Origin: Oleispira antarctica RB-8
GTDB lineage: Bacteria > Pseudomonadota > Gammaproteobacteria > Pseudomonadales > Oceanobacteraceae
Reading direction: 5' to 3'
Length of the DNA stretch: 64,000 nucleotides
Assembly: GCA_000967895.1 (NCBI GenBank)
Contig: FO203512.1
Span: 1,229,350 to 1,293,349, forward strand
A model generated the notes under the pieces. The model worked only from the letters and a program-made list of their open reading frames with translations, made no database searches and was not told where the DNA came from. Shown in pieces: positions 44,935 to 54,200 of this stretch; the first letter of the stretch is position 1; the number at the start of each line of letters is the position of its first letter. The translations under genes and the position numbers were made by a program.

Positions 44935-45792
44935 CTAGCTTTGTAAATCTGGCAGTTTCTCATTATTTTTTAATTTGTTCAGCTCAACCTGTTCTGCTCT
45001 TTGGCGCTCTTCCCATTGCAGCTCACCTATTAAGCGATCTAAAAAACGTTGCCCCATGCCTGAAATCATATTGAAGGCAAAACCTACTTGAGTATTCCCA
45101 TTTTTTGTTGCCACAACATGCCGAGCGACCAAGCTGCAATCCATATTATTTTGATCATTAAATTTAACGCGGGCTACCGGAATGTTGTTATTGGCTTTTA
45201 GGCGTTCAACGCAATCACTTTTAAATAGTGCCTTAAAACCACTGGAGGATAGATCAGAAAGTTGGCCTACAAGATTGTCGCCGCCGTCTTCCATTTTGAG
45301 CTTTACCAAAATTTGATGAGCAGGTGGGATCATTACGCGATAGGCCGTACGTCGTTGCAAATAAAGCACTTGAGTAGGGAATTCAACGCGATATTGTTCG
45401 TTGGTAGGCTGGTATTTAAGTCTGCCAGTCATGTTAAATTCAATTCTTACGCCTTGGCTATCGGCTAGCACAGAAAAACGGCTACCAGAGCGAATTAGGT
45501 CGTTGCCTTTTTCTGGCACGACTTTATCAAGAAAAAAGCTGCTGTTTTTAAGGTTGGCATGAGTAATGGCGGAAGAAAACTTTTCATCACTGCCCTCAAT
45601 GCTAATGAATACAGGCTGTTTCATTAGAATGATTTTACGCAAAGCACCATAGATATCTTCAAGAGAGTCTAGGTAATACTCGTCATTGTTTTTCTCAGGT
45701 GTGCTTTCATCAGCAGAGTTTCCTTTTACGGTCCCTTCTTCTGCTGTGCTTTCTGATGCTGTGTTTTCTTCAGTCGTGCTTTCGTCTGCCAT
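44935..45792 (-). CDS. flgZ: Flagellar brake protein, YcgR-N and PilZ domains (FlgZ)
   Basis: A c-di-GMP receptor that slows flagellar rotation. A low-complexity acidic N-terminus (first 40 residues, repeated Glu-Ser-Thr/Glu-Glu patches) precedes a YcgR-type domain (about 45-145) and a PilZ domain (about 155-265). The PilZ ligand motifs are Gln-Arg-Arg-Thr-Ala-Tyr-Arg and Asp-Leu-Ser-Ser-Ser-Gly. In Pseudomonas the gene in this place, after flgM and flgN, is flgZ. It is preceded by an AGGG site and lies 32 bases after flgN. Confidence 0.85.
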   Translation of the reverse strand: MADESTTEENTASESTAEEGTVKGNSADESTPEKNNDEYYLDSLEDIYGALRKIILMKQPVFISIEGSDEKFSSAITHANLKNSSFFLDKVVPEKGNDLIRSGSRFSVLADSQGVRIEFNMTGRLKYQPTNEQYRVEFPTQVLYLQRRTAYRVMIPPAHQILVKLKMEDGGDNLVGQLSDLSSSGFKALFKSDCVERLKANNNIPVARVKFNDQNNMDCSLVARHVVATKNGNTQVGFAFNMISGMGQRFLDRLIGELQWEERQRAEQVELNKLKNNEKLPDLQS

Positions 45793-45824
45793 ATTTCCCT
45801 CTGCCGTTTATTCACGCGGCTTTA

Positions 45825-46310
45825 CTAAGCTTTTGCGTAGCCCAAACCTGTTGAAGATTTTTGAGTTTGTCCGCTCTTAGTATATAAATTAGGAGTATTT
45901 TTTTGTCCGCGCAAGATTTTCATCAAACTTTGCGTTCGTTTGCGGGCGTTTAGTACGATAATTGACAGTATATCCGTTAAACGGCGGTTCTCTTTAAATT
46001 GATCGGCAAGTTGTTGCCATAAAGCGGCTAGAAGTTCGTTATCTTCCTGCTTAGCTGATTGCAATAATGGGTGTTGAAAACAATGCTTATCAAGAGGGAT
46101 GTGATGTTTTTCTAGCCAAGTACAGCGTATTTGGCTAAGCGCTTTAAGGTCGGCAAGCTGTTGCTGCTTTATCTCTTGCAGCTCGCTTAGAGCCTCAATG
46201 TTAGGTGGATCTAGCAGGTCGCGTTCGTCACAAAGGAGTCTATGCAATGTGCTGGCGAGTTCTAATTCTTGGCTAAGCTGTTGATAAAATATTTGATGTA
46301 AGTTGGCCAC
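45825..46310 (-). CDS. flgN: Flagellar export chaperone FlgN
   Basis: A 161-residue helical chaperone for the hook-junction proteins FlgK and FlgL, delivering them to the flagellar export gate. The N-terminal helix with the Leu-Leu-x-x-Glu-Arg-x-x-Leu pattern and the Gln-Lys-Gln-Gln-Leu segment match FlgN; the C-terminal 30 residues are polar and probably disordered. The start is GTG with a GGAG site. It lies 14 bases after flgM in the same operon, the standard order. Confidence 0.85.
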   Translation of the reverse strand: MANLHQIFYQQLSQELELASTLHRLLCDERDLLDPPNIEALSELQEIKQQQLADLKALSQIRCTWLEKHHIPLDKHCFQHPLLQSAKQEDNELLAALWQQLADQFKENRRLTDILSIIVLNARKRTQSLMKILRGQKNTPNLYTKSGQTQKSSTGLGYAKA

Positions 46311-46324
46311 GGTGACTCCAAGGA

Positions 46325-46633
46325 TTAATTAAGCTTTCCTTCAAAATCAAGCATTTTTCCTGCCAACTGTTGATAATCTATTTTATATTCGCCGTTATCG
46401 ATCGCACTGCGGATGCGGTCGATGGTTTTATCATCAACATCCGGCATTTTGCTCACTTCAGCTTCGATCTGTTGAATGTTCATGCTACTGCTGCTCAGTT
46501 TTACCTGATCACCACTGCCGACACTACTCGCAGACTTTGTATTTTCTTCTGGTTTTTGGTTTTGTTGGCTAGCTGCATCAGTTTTTGCTCTGCTGCCGCC
46601 ATCAAGACCACTTGTTAACTTATTGATATTCAT
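46325..46633 (-). CDS. flgM: Anti-sigma-28 factor FlgM
   Basis: Binds and inhibits sigma-28 (FliA) until the hook is finished, then is secreted through it. The start at 46633 (102 residues) has a GGAG site and begins with Met-Asn-Ile-Asn-Lys; an upstream in-frame ATG at 46657 is less likely. The N-terminal half is disordered and rich in Ser, Gln and Glu. The C-terminal half carries the FlgM segment Ile-Asp-Arg-Ile-Arg-x-Ala-Ile-x-Asn-Gly-Glu-Tyr. A sigma-28 promoter lies upstream, giving the expected feedback loop. Confidence 0.9.
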   Translation of the reverse strand: MNINKLTSGLDGGSRAKTDAASQQNQKPEENTKSASSVGSGDQVKLSSSSMNIQQIEAEVSKMPDVDDKTIDRIRSAIDNGEYKIDYQQLAGKMLDFEGKLN

Positions 46634-46680
46634 GGATATTTCTCCAAGCCATTGCATCTTGTTAGACTCCTACGGGTATT

Positions 46681-46707
46681 ATATCGGCTATTGCCGTGAG
46701 AACTTTA
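46681..46707 (-). promoter_or_regulatory. Sigma-28 (FliA) promoter of flgM
   Basis: On the minus strand TAAAGTTC, an 11-base spacer and GCCGATAT match the sigma-28 consensus TAAAGTTT-N11-GCCGATAA at 14 of 16 fixed positions. It lies about 50 bases before the flgM start and directs transcription of flgM-flgN-flgZ. Confidence 0.85.
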
Positions 46708-46727
46708 ATATTTTCTAATAAAAAACA

Positions 46728-47426
46728 TCAATCAATCAAAACTAAATCAGAATCAACAATTCTGCCGTACAGAACCTTGTTGCTCTTGCCGTTTTTGACT
46801 TTAATTCTGTCGCCTTTACGGCCTTTTTTTAGCGCGAATCCCTTCATGTTGACAGAGAAACCTGGGCGCTCAGCCCTTAAGGTAATGGCCTGTCCACGCT
46901 TGACGATAATCGGTAGATTAATCATGCTCGGGCTAATGGCCGTACCTGCTTTAAGTGAACGCTTACTAACGTTGCCCATTATATCTTTAATATTGGTGTA
47001 ATAGCCGCGTTGTAAGTCGCCGATATTGCGTTGTTGCAAAACGATACTGGTTCTTTTAATACGTTGGCCGCGTGACAAGTGATCACGCAAGACCACGACA
47101 TCACGCCAAACCTCAATATCGGCATTCAGCATCAACGACCAACTGGAACGATGTTGGCAGCTTACTTCAATACTGTTACGGCCCAGCCTTAATGTATTTG
47201 TCGGCTTAACCTCTAGCGGAGTTCTGCACTCAGGGCTTTTATACCCTTGAGGAATCCCGGAAATAACTACCTTACTGACTGCACCATCACGCTGCCCGAT
47301 AACCTGCCACTGATCTAAAATGCTATTGCTAATATGCTGTTCTAATTGGTCAGGCTTAATATCGTTTGCTTGGCTTAAGGGCGAACAAAGACAATGAAGA
47401 ACCAAAAAAAATAGATTTTGCTTCAT
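46728..47426 (-). CDS. flgA: Flagellar P-ring assembly chaperone FlgA
   Basis: A 232-residue periplasmic chaperone needed to build the FlgI P-ring. The start at 47426 gives a signal peptide of about 20 residues. The C-terminal SAF-type domain is clear (Arg-Asp-His-Leu-Ser-Arg-Gly-Gln-Arg-Ile, then Lys-Ala-Gly-Thr-Ala-Ile, and Gly-Arg-Ile-Val-Asp-Ser at the end). A sigma-54 promoter upstream controls it. Divergent from cheV, as in Pseudomonas. A start at 47450 with eight more residues is possible. Confidence 0.88.
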   Translation of the reverse strand: MKQNLFFLVLHCLCSPLSQANDIKPDQLEQHISNSILDQWQVIGQRDGAVSKVVISGIPQGYKSPECRTPLEVKPTNTLRLGRNSIEVSCQHRSSWSLMLNADIEVWRDVVVLRDHLSRGQRIKRTSIVLQQRNIGDLQRGYYTNIKDIMGNVSKRSLKAGTAISPSMINLPIIVKRGQAITLRAERPGFSVNMKGFALKKGRKGDRIKVKNGKSNKVLYGRIVDSDLVLID

Positions 47427-47534
47427 GAATCTTTCGCATCTGCTATTCATTTATACATTCTCAACTATGCTCAAAACAGTAAACCGTAATTGCTGCGTCA
47501 TTTTCACGACACTTTAATCGATTTATAATTGATA

Positions 47535-47552
47535 CAGCAAACGCCATGCCGA
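47535..47552 (-). promoter_or_regulatory. Sigma-54 promoter of flgA
   Basis: Reading leftward: TCGGCATGGCGTTTGCTG, with GG at -24 and GC at -12 separated by exactly ten bases. It sits about 110 bases before the flgA start in the flgA/cheV divergent region. The matching factor for flagella in this group is RpoN with FleQ. Confidence 0.7.
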
Positions 47553-47576
47553 AGGCGATAGAGTTAGGAGATATTT

Positions 47577-48512
47577 ATGGCAGGATTGATGGAATCCGTA
47601 GATCAGCGAACCCAACTAGTTGGGGCGAATCGCTTGGAGCTTCTATTATTCAGAATGGAAGGGCCACAGATTTATGGGATTAATGTTTTTAAGGTAAAAG
47701 AAGTTTTACAGTGCCCGAAGCTGACGGTTCTACCCCATAGTCATCCCGTTGTTCGCGGAGTTGCGCATTTACGTGTGGGTACTCTTCCAATTATGGATTT
47801 GAGTATGGCAACCGGCGGCCCTAAGGTTGGCGACTTGTCGAATGCGTTTGTCATTATTACTGAGTACAACTTAAAGACGCAGGGATTCTTAGTGGGCGGC
47901 GTTGAACGTATCGTCAATATGAATTGGGGCGATATTCATCCACCCCCAAAGGGAACAGGCCGTGAGCATTATTTGACCGCGGTAACTCAGGTGGAAGGTA
48001 AGTTAGTTGAAATTATCGATGTTGAAAAAGTATTGGCCGAAGTATCACCGATGAATGAAACCATGTCAGAAAACGTGGTGAGCAAGCAAGTGGCCGAAGA
48101 TGCAAAAGCACTGCATGTTTTGATTGTTGATGATTCTAAAATTGCACGTAAGCAAGTTACTCGTTGCTTAGAAGAAATTGGCGTGGAAGTGACTGCATTG
48201 AATGACGGACTGGAGGCATGGAATCATTTGCAAGAACTCACCGAGTCAGGTGTCCGGGTTCAAGATAAATACTTGATGCTGATATCGGATATCGAAATGC
48301 CTGAAATGGATGGCTATACCTTAACGACGAACGTACGAAATGATTCTCGTATTTCTGATTTTCACATCGTTCTCCATACCTCGTTAAGTGGTGTCTTTAA
48401 TAAAGCGATGGTTGAGAAAGTAGGAGCGGATGGTTTCATTTCTAAATTCAATCCCGATATTTTGGGTGATGTTGTTGTGAAACGAATTGAAGAATTTACC
48501 AAAAGCAGATAA
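47577..48512 (+). CDS. cheV: Chemotaxis coupling protein CheV
   Basis: A 311-residue hybrid of an N-terminal CheW-like coupling domain (about 15-150) and a C-terminal receiver domain (about 180-305). The receiver holds the acidic pair Val-Asp-Asp-Ser, the phosphoacceptor Asp in Ser-Asp-Ile-Glu-Met-Pro-Glu-Met-Asp-Gly and a Lys-Phe near the end. It links chemoreceptors to CheA and tunes adaptation. A GGAGATATTT site precedes the ATG. A TATAAT at 47524-47529 could be part of its promoter. Confidence 0.95.
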   Translation: MAGLMESVDQRTQLVGANRLELLLFRMEGPQIYGINVFKVKEVLQCPKLTVLPHSHPVVRGVAHLRVGTLPIMDLSMATGGPKVGDLSNAFVIITEYNLKTQGFLVGGVERIVNMNWGDIHPPPKGTGREHYLTAVTQVEGKLVEIIDVEKVLAEVSPMNETMSENVVSKQVAEDAKALHVLIVDDSKIARKQVTRCLEEIGVEVTALNDGLEAWNHLQELTESGVRVQDKYLMLISDIEMPEMDGYTLTTNVRNDSRISDFHIVLHTSLSGVFNKAMVEKVGADGFISKFNPDILGDVVVKRIEEFTKSR

Positions 48513-48545
48513 CGCTAAACACTAATTATTAGATGAGTTGAATAC

Positions 48546-49388
48546 ATGAGCTTTTCAATCAGCGCTACTGAATACAGCCAATTTAAACAAAAGCTAGAGC
48601 AATATAGCGGCATTATGCTGGGTGAAAATAAAGAGTATTTAATCACTAGCCGCCTTAGGCGCTTATTAGAAAGTGAAAAACTGACTACTTTATCTGAGCT
48701 GACCATTGCGATGGACCGCAATCTGAAGTTGAAAGGGCTGGTTATTGATGCCATGACAACTAATGAAACATTGTGGTTTCGTGATGATCACCCGTTTAAA
48801 ATATTCAGTGAAAAACTACTGCCAGAGCTGGCTAAAACACGTCGCCCTTTAAAAATTTGGTCAGCCGCTTGCAGTACCGGACAAGAGCCGTATTCATTAA
48901 GTATTGCGATAGAAGAATTTAAACGTAAGAACCCAGGCGCATTAATGGGTGATGTTAAAATTATTGCGACTGACATTTCTCCGACCGCGTTAGCTATTGC
49001 AAAAGAGGGTGTTTATCCTCAACTGGCCTTAAAGCGAGGCATGGGTGATGTGCACTTAAAAAAATATTTTACTCAACAGTCGGATGATGCTTGGAAAATT
49101 AATGATGACATCAAGCGCCGTATTGAGTTTCGTCCATTAAACTTACAAACCAGCTACAGTATGTTGGGCAAATTCGATATTGTCTTTTGCCGTAATGTAC
49201 TCATTTATTTCTCCGCTGATTTTAAGTTAGATATCCTTAAACGTATTCACGGCACTCTTAATAACGATGGGCATTTATTTGTTGGGGCTTCGGAAGCCGT
49301 TAACAATTTATCTGACTTTTATAAGATGCAGCAATTTAATCCGGGTATCTCTTATCAAGCTAAACCGATTGCCGCAGGCAGTCGGTAA
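48546..49388 (+). CDS. cheR: Chemotaxis protein methyltransferase CheR
   Basis: Methylates glutamates on chemoreceptors using S-adenosylmethionine. The 280-residue protein has the helical N-terminal CheR domain (to about 75) and the methyltransferase domain with Ala-Ala-Cys-Ser-Thr-Gly-Gln-Glu-Pro-Tyr-Ser near 105 and Phe-Cys-Arg-Asn-Val-Leu-Ile-Tyr-Phe near 225, both strong CheR signatures. It lies 33 bases after cheV. The pair precedes flgB as in Pseudomonas. Confidence 0.95.
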   Translation: MSFSISATEYSQFKQKLEQYSGIMLGENKEYLITSRLRRLLESEKLTTLSELTIAMDRNLKLKGLVIDAMTTNETLWFRDDHPFKIFSEKLLPELAKTRRPLKIWSAACSTGQEPYSLSIAIEEFKRKNPGALMGDVKIIATDISPTALAIAKEGVYPQLALKRGMGDVHLKKYFTQQSDDAWKINDDIKRRIEFRPLNLQTSYSMLGKFDIVFCRNVLIYFSADFKLDILKRIHGTLNNDGHLFVGASEAVNNLSDFYKMQQFNPGISYQAKPIAAGSR

Positions 49389-49523
49389 GGCTTTGCCGCT
49401 TACTTTCCGATACGTTTCCGTTTGGTTTCCGCTTTGCCTCCTCTTTGCTTGATATTGCCCCTCCAAATAATATAAGAACCCTATAAGTCATTGAAAAATA
49501 ACAAATAAAATATATTTTGAAAG

Positions 49524-49541
49524 TTGGTATGGCCTTTGCTC
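49524..49541 (+). promoter_or_regulatory. Sigma-54 promoter of flgB operon
   Basis: TTGGTATGGCCTTTGCTC, with GG and GC separated by ten bases, ending 38 bases before the flgB start. It fits control of flgBCDE by RpoN. Confidence 0.8.
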
Positions 49542-49578
49542 TAACTCTTACATGCACATTTTAGAAGAGAGTTAAGTT

Positions 49579-49980
49579 ATGGGTTCAATCAATTTCAACA
49601 ATGCTTTAGGGGTTCATCCTGATGCCATGTTATTACGCGGTAAGCGCGCAGAAATTCTGGCCAATAACTTAGCCAACTCTGATACTCCTGGATTTAAAGC
49701 GCGGGATATTAACTTTCAAGCCATGTTGGCGAAAGAAACTCAAAGTGGTATGGCAATGAGCTCAACTAACAGCGCGCACATATCAAGTGGCTCTAGTCAG
49801 TCTAGTCAAACCGATGGGCTGCTTTTTCGAAACCCATCGCAGCCTTCAATCGATGGTAATACTGTTGATACTCAATTAGAGCAAACCATCTTTTCCCGTA
49901 ATGCCATGGACTACAACTCCAGCTTTGAGTTTTTAAATGGAAAATTCAAAGGCCTTAAATCTGCGATCCGAGGAGAATAA
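49579..49980 (+). CDS. flgB: Flagellar rod protein FlgB
   Basis: A 133-residue proximal rod subunit. The N-terminal rod signature (Leu-Ala-Asn-Asn-Leu-Ala-Asn-Ser-Asp-Thr-Pro-Gly-Phe-Lys-Ala) is at about 29-43, and the C-terminal helix (Glu-Phe-Leu-Asn-Gly-Lys-Phe) is intact. It opens the flgBCDE operon behind a sigma-54 promoter; two bases separate its stop from flgC. Confidence 0.95.
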   Translation: MGSINFNNALGVHPDAMLLRGKRAEILANNLANSDTPGFKARDINFQAMLAKETQSGMAMSSTNSAHISSGSSQSSQTDGLLFRNPSQPSIDGNTVDTQLEQTIFSRNAMDYNSSFEFLNGKFKGLKSAIRGE

Positions 49981-49982
49981 TT

Positions 49983-50429
49983 ATGTCACTAGGTAATATT
50001 TTTGATATCGCAGGTTCAGGCATGAACGCGCAATCGATTCGACTGAATACCACCGCCAGTAACATTGCGAATGCGGAAAGTGCCAGCAGCAGTATTGATG
50101 AAACGTATCGTGCTCGTAAGCCTTTTTTTGCGGTCATGCATAACGAATTTTTAAACGTTAATAAAGATAACGAATTTCATAGTAAGGGTTCAGAAATTGG
50201 TGCCGGTGTTGAAGTACTTGGCATTGTAGAAAGTGACGCGCCTTTGCAGCCAAGATTTCAACCAGATCATCCGTTAGCGAATGAAGAAGGTTATGTGTAT
50301 TACCCAAACGTGAACGTCGTGGAAGAAATGACCGATATGATGTCATCTTCTCGCAGCTATCAAATGAACGTAGAAGTACTTAAAACAGCGAAGCAAATGC
50401 TGCAACGTACTTTGATGCTAGGAGAATAA
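49983..50429 (+). CDS. flgC: Flagellar rod protein FlgC
   Basis: A 148-residue proximal rod subunit. The rod motif (Ala-Ser-Asn-Ile-Ala-Asn-Ala-Glu-Ser) is near 26, and the C-terminal segment (Asn-Val-Asn-Val-Val-Glu-Glu-Met-Thr-Asp-Met, then Ser-Ser-Ser-Arg-Ser-Tyr-Gln-Met-Asn-Val-Glu) matches FlgC. A GGAG site lies at the end of flgB, and flgD starts two bases after its stop. Confidence 0.95.
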   Translation: MSLGNIFDIAGSGMNAQSIRLNTTASNIANAESASSSIDETYRARKPFFAVMHNEFLNVNKDNEFHSKGSEIGAGVEVLGIVESDAPLQPRFQPDHPLANEEGYVYYPNVNVVEEMTDMMSSSRSYQMNVEVLKTAKQMLQRTLMLGE

Positions 50430-50431
50430 TT

Positions 50432-51229
50432 ATGTCGACTATTGATAATTCCAATCCCGCTTCATCCGTACTCGACCAGTATTCCAGTACGATTAAAAAT
50501 GCCGATAAGCCTAAAACGAATGAGATGGGGCAGGATGAGTTTTTGAAACTTATGATTGCCGAGCTCAATAATCAAAACCCATTAGACCCACAAGATAATG
50601 GCGAATTTATTGCCCAGCTGGCTCAGTTCTCGACAGTAGAAGGGTTAGATAAATTAAATACTACAACAGAGGGTATGTCAGATGGCATGCGTTCAAGCCA
50701 AGCGTTACAGGCGTCTTCATTAGTGGGGCAGTCAGTCATTGTAGAAGGCAATGATATGGGTTTGTTATTGAATAAAGGCATTGTGAGTAGCTTTAGTGAT
50801 TTGCCTGAATCGACTACTGATTTGAAGCTTTCGATTCAAGATGAAAGTGGTCAGTTGTTAGAGCAAGTTTCGTTGGGCAATCATGCAAAAGGCGAGATGT
50901 CGATTCGTTGGGACGGACTAAACCTAATGAAAGATGGTGAGATTGTTGATTTAGATTACAGCAAATTAAATCGCCAAGAATTCTATGTTGATGAAAACGG
51001 AGAGCAGGTCTTGGATGAGGCCGGTAAGCCCATTTATGCGCCTTACCCTCCTGGGGAATACAGTTTTAAGGTGAGTGGCAGCGTTGCGGGTAAAACGGAA
51101 GAGTTTACAACTTTAATGAGTGCCCGTGTCGATAGTGTCAGCTTAAGTTCAACTGGTTCTGCAACGCTCAATCTTGCGGGTGGTAAGCGCGCAGGAATGA
51201 ACGAAATCAAACAAATTGTTAACGAATAA
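50432..51229 (+). CDS. flgD: Flagellar hook capping protein FlgD
   Basis: A scaffold at the hook tip on which FlgE subunits assemble. The N-terminal signature (Asp-Glu-Phe-Leu-Lys-Leu-Met-Ile-Ala-Glu-Leu-x-Asn-Gln-Asn-Pro) is at about 31-46, and Gln-Leu-Ala-Gln-Phe-Ser-Thr-Val-Glu near 65. The core beta domain holds an insertion (Val-Asp-Glu-Asn-Gly-Glu-Gln-Val) that makes it longer (265 residues) than E. coli FlgD (231). Confidence 0.93.
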   Translation: MSTIDNSNPASSVLDQYSSTIKNADKPKTNEMGQDEFLKLMIAELNNQNPLDPQDNGEFIAQLAQFSTVEGLDKLNTTTEGMSDGMRSSQALQASSLVGQSVIVEGNDMGLLLNKGIVSSFSDLPESTTDLKLSIQDESGQLLEQVSLGNHAKGEMSIRWDGLNLMKDGEIVDLDYSKLNRQEFYVDENGEQVLDEAGKPIYAPYPPGEYSFKVSGSVAGKTEEFTTLMSARVDSVSLSSTGSATLNLAGGKRAGMNEIKQIVNE

Positions 51230-51253
51230 TCGTGGCGTCGTGGAGAAATTATT

Positions 51254-54200
51254 ATGAGCTTTAATATTGGTTTAAGTGGTATTCGCGCGGCTTCCACAGA
51301 TTTGGAAGTGACCGGTAACAACGTTGCCAACGCAAGTACAACGGGGTTTAAAGAATCTCGTGCAGAATTCAGTGATGTGTATACCAGCACGTTATTAGGA
51401 ACGGGTAGTAAGCCTGTTGGTAGTGGGGTTATGGTTGAAAACGTTCGCCAACAATTCAGCCAAGGTAATATCAGTGGAACTGAAAATGCCTTAGATATGG
51501 CTATTGATGGTAACGGCTTTTTTGTCTTAGAAGATCGAGGTACTGTCTCTTATACCCGTGCGGGTCTATTTGGTTTAGATAAAGACGGTTATGTTGTGGC
51601 CAATAATAATGCCCGTGTACAAGGCTTTGATGCCAATGCAGAGGGCGTTGTGAGTGGTGTTTTAGGAGACCTTCAAATTCAAGTGGGTAACCAATCGCCA
51701 GCACTGACCAGTAGGGTTTCAGCAATACTAAACTTGGATGCGAGTGAAGAAGTACTGCAAGAACAAGGTTTAGAATTAGTCGCCAATGGTTTGTCTGTTG
51801 GGGTTGCAGATTCGGGCATTATTGATTCTACGTCATCTACCTTGGTGGCTGCTGGCCAGCCGACAACGGCTGGGATTCCCGCTCAAGTGACCTTCGGTAA
51901 TACCGTTTCTGCAATGGTCACAACCCCACCAGGGCCGACTTCAGTTACTATTGATTTGAATGATGGGTCTCCAGCAATTACCTTCACTCTTGATATTGCA
52001 GCGGAAGCTCCTACAACAAATCAAGAACTGATAGATTATATTCAAGGCCAGATTAATACAGAGCTAGGATCGCAACAAATAACTGTTCAAGAGAGTGTGC
52101 CTGGCGGATTTTTAGAACTTGTGCGCGCTGGATACTCATCAACAAATGGCACAAACTTTACGGTCACTCCTGCTGGAACGTTTGGTGGAACTACTCCAAC
52201 TAATGGAACTTCTGGAAGTCAATTATTTGTTGGTTCTACTCCGATTACGGCTGATTTTAGATCGATTCCTGGTACGTCAACGACTACTCGCACAACCTCA
52301 ACTCCCCCCTTAGGTATCGTTGCTTTTAATGGTGGTACCGCTGCAGAGTTAACAGCTGACAGTGCGCTTCCGCCTCTTGCTGCTCTTGATTTAAGTGGGG
52401 GTAATTCATTAGTTTTTGACGTCTTTGTGGAAGGCCAGCCTGATGTAACGATTACACTAGATGGCACTAACCCAAATACTGCACCGACATTGGTCGAGGT
52501 TAGAGATGAAATTAATTCGCAGCTTGGAGCGTCAGCAGTCGCCTCAATATCTGGTAATCGCTTAGTATTCACTGTTGGAGCACCAGCGGTAAATGGTGAC
52601 TCAATACAAATCGCAGATACCAATACAACAAGCTTAAATTTATCGGATCTTGGTTTTACAACGACTTTTCGTAATGATGGTGTAGAGGAAGTACAGGCTA
52701 ATAACCAATTCAATCTGCAGGTTACTAGTACAACAGGCAGCGGCACACTTCCTCGCCAAATTACTATTCCTCCCAATAATTACGCCAGTCTTGATGATTT
52801 AGCGGTCGCTATTCAGCAGCAAATTGCTGGAGATCTTGGCGCTACAGGTTTGAATGGAAAAGTAACGGTCGCAGCGGTGGGTGGCCAACTTGTTTTCACT
52901 AATACGAATACGGGTGCAAGTGAAGGGATTGACATAACCGCAACAGCTGGCGCGCCTTTCGCTGAAGCAGCATTAGGTTTCAATAGTTTGTTCGCCGTAA
53001 CAGGCCAAGACGAAATCGATAAAACCAACTCGTTCCGCCTTAACTTAACCGTCCCTGCACCTGATAGCGACAATCGCTCGGGCTCGGTATTGATTTCATT
53101 AGACGAAGAGTATCGTTCGGTTCAGCAATTAGCGACCAGTATCAACCGCCAGTTAAACAGTCAAAATGGCGATGACTATATTGGTATTCGTGCTCAAGCT
53201 GTAGAGATTTCCCCTAAGGTGGTGCCACCACAATTTACTCTAGAGTTATTAGCGGTTGAAGAAGGTGAGGCATCCATTATTAGTATCTCTAATGTGTCTG
53301 CTTCGGGTGAGGATATTTCTTCTGAGCAGCTGTTTGCTATTTTACAAGCCAACCCTTCTGATAGCAGTTTATTAACTACGGGTATTGAAGGGGTTAATAA
53401 CCAATACCCAGAGCAGCAAGTCACTATCGTTGATCCAGAAGGTAATGAAACCAACGTTACTATTCCAGAAGGAACAGAAGCCAACGCCATTGCCAGTATT
53501 TTTAATCAACAGCCAGGTTTAACCGCAACGGCGAATACGGTGATGACCATTCCATTATCGAGCTATAACAACCCAAGTAATTTAATGAGCCTAACGGTTA
53601 ATGGGCAGGCATTAACGTCTAGCACTTTGCCTGAAATTGCTGAAGAAATTAATGGCTACCGCGGTACAACCTTACCTGGGTTTTTAGCGACTATTAGTGA
53701 AACTGGCGACTTAGTTATTACCAACGAAATTGGTCGTGATGTAAAACTTGAAATGAGCAGCGCATCGCCAACGGATAGTTTATTGGTGATGGGTGCAGAA
53801 AATACTGGCCCAGTGGTATTGGGTGGAACCGCGACAGCTGCCAGCGCCGCCGCCGTGGGTGGGCATGTAACCTTTACCTTAAATGAAGGTTACACAATGG
53901 AAAGTCCTCAGCCTTCCGTGTCTGGCTTATTCGGTGCTTTAACGGCCGATGAATTTACGCCAACGGTCCTCAATGCTTTTGACCCTACCGATCAAAATAC
54001 TTACAACCACGCCACCTCGACTGAGATGTTCGATAGCCTAGGTAATAGTCACGTGATGACGCAGTATTTTGTTAAAGAGCCGCTAGATCCTAGTCGCCCT
54101 AATGAACAAAATATCTGGGCGATGTATGTACAAGTAGACGAGCAAGATGTGGGTGACCCTGATTCAACATTAAACTTCCCCGAGAATCTTGTGCCAACCC

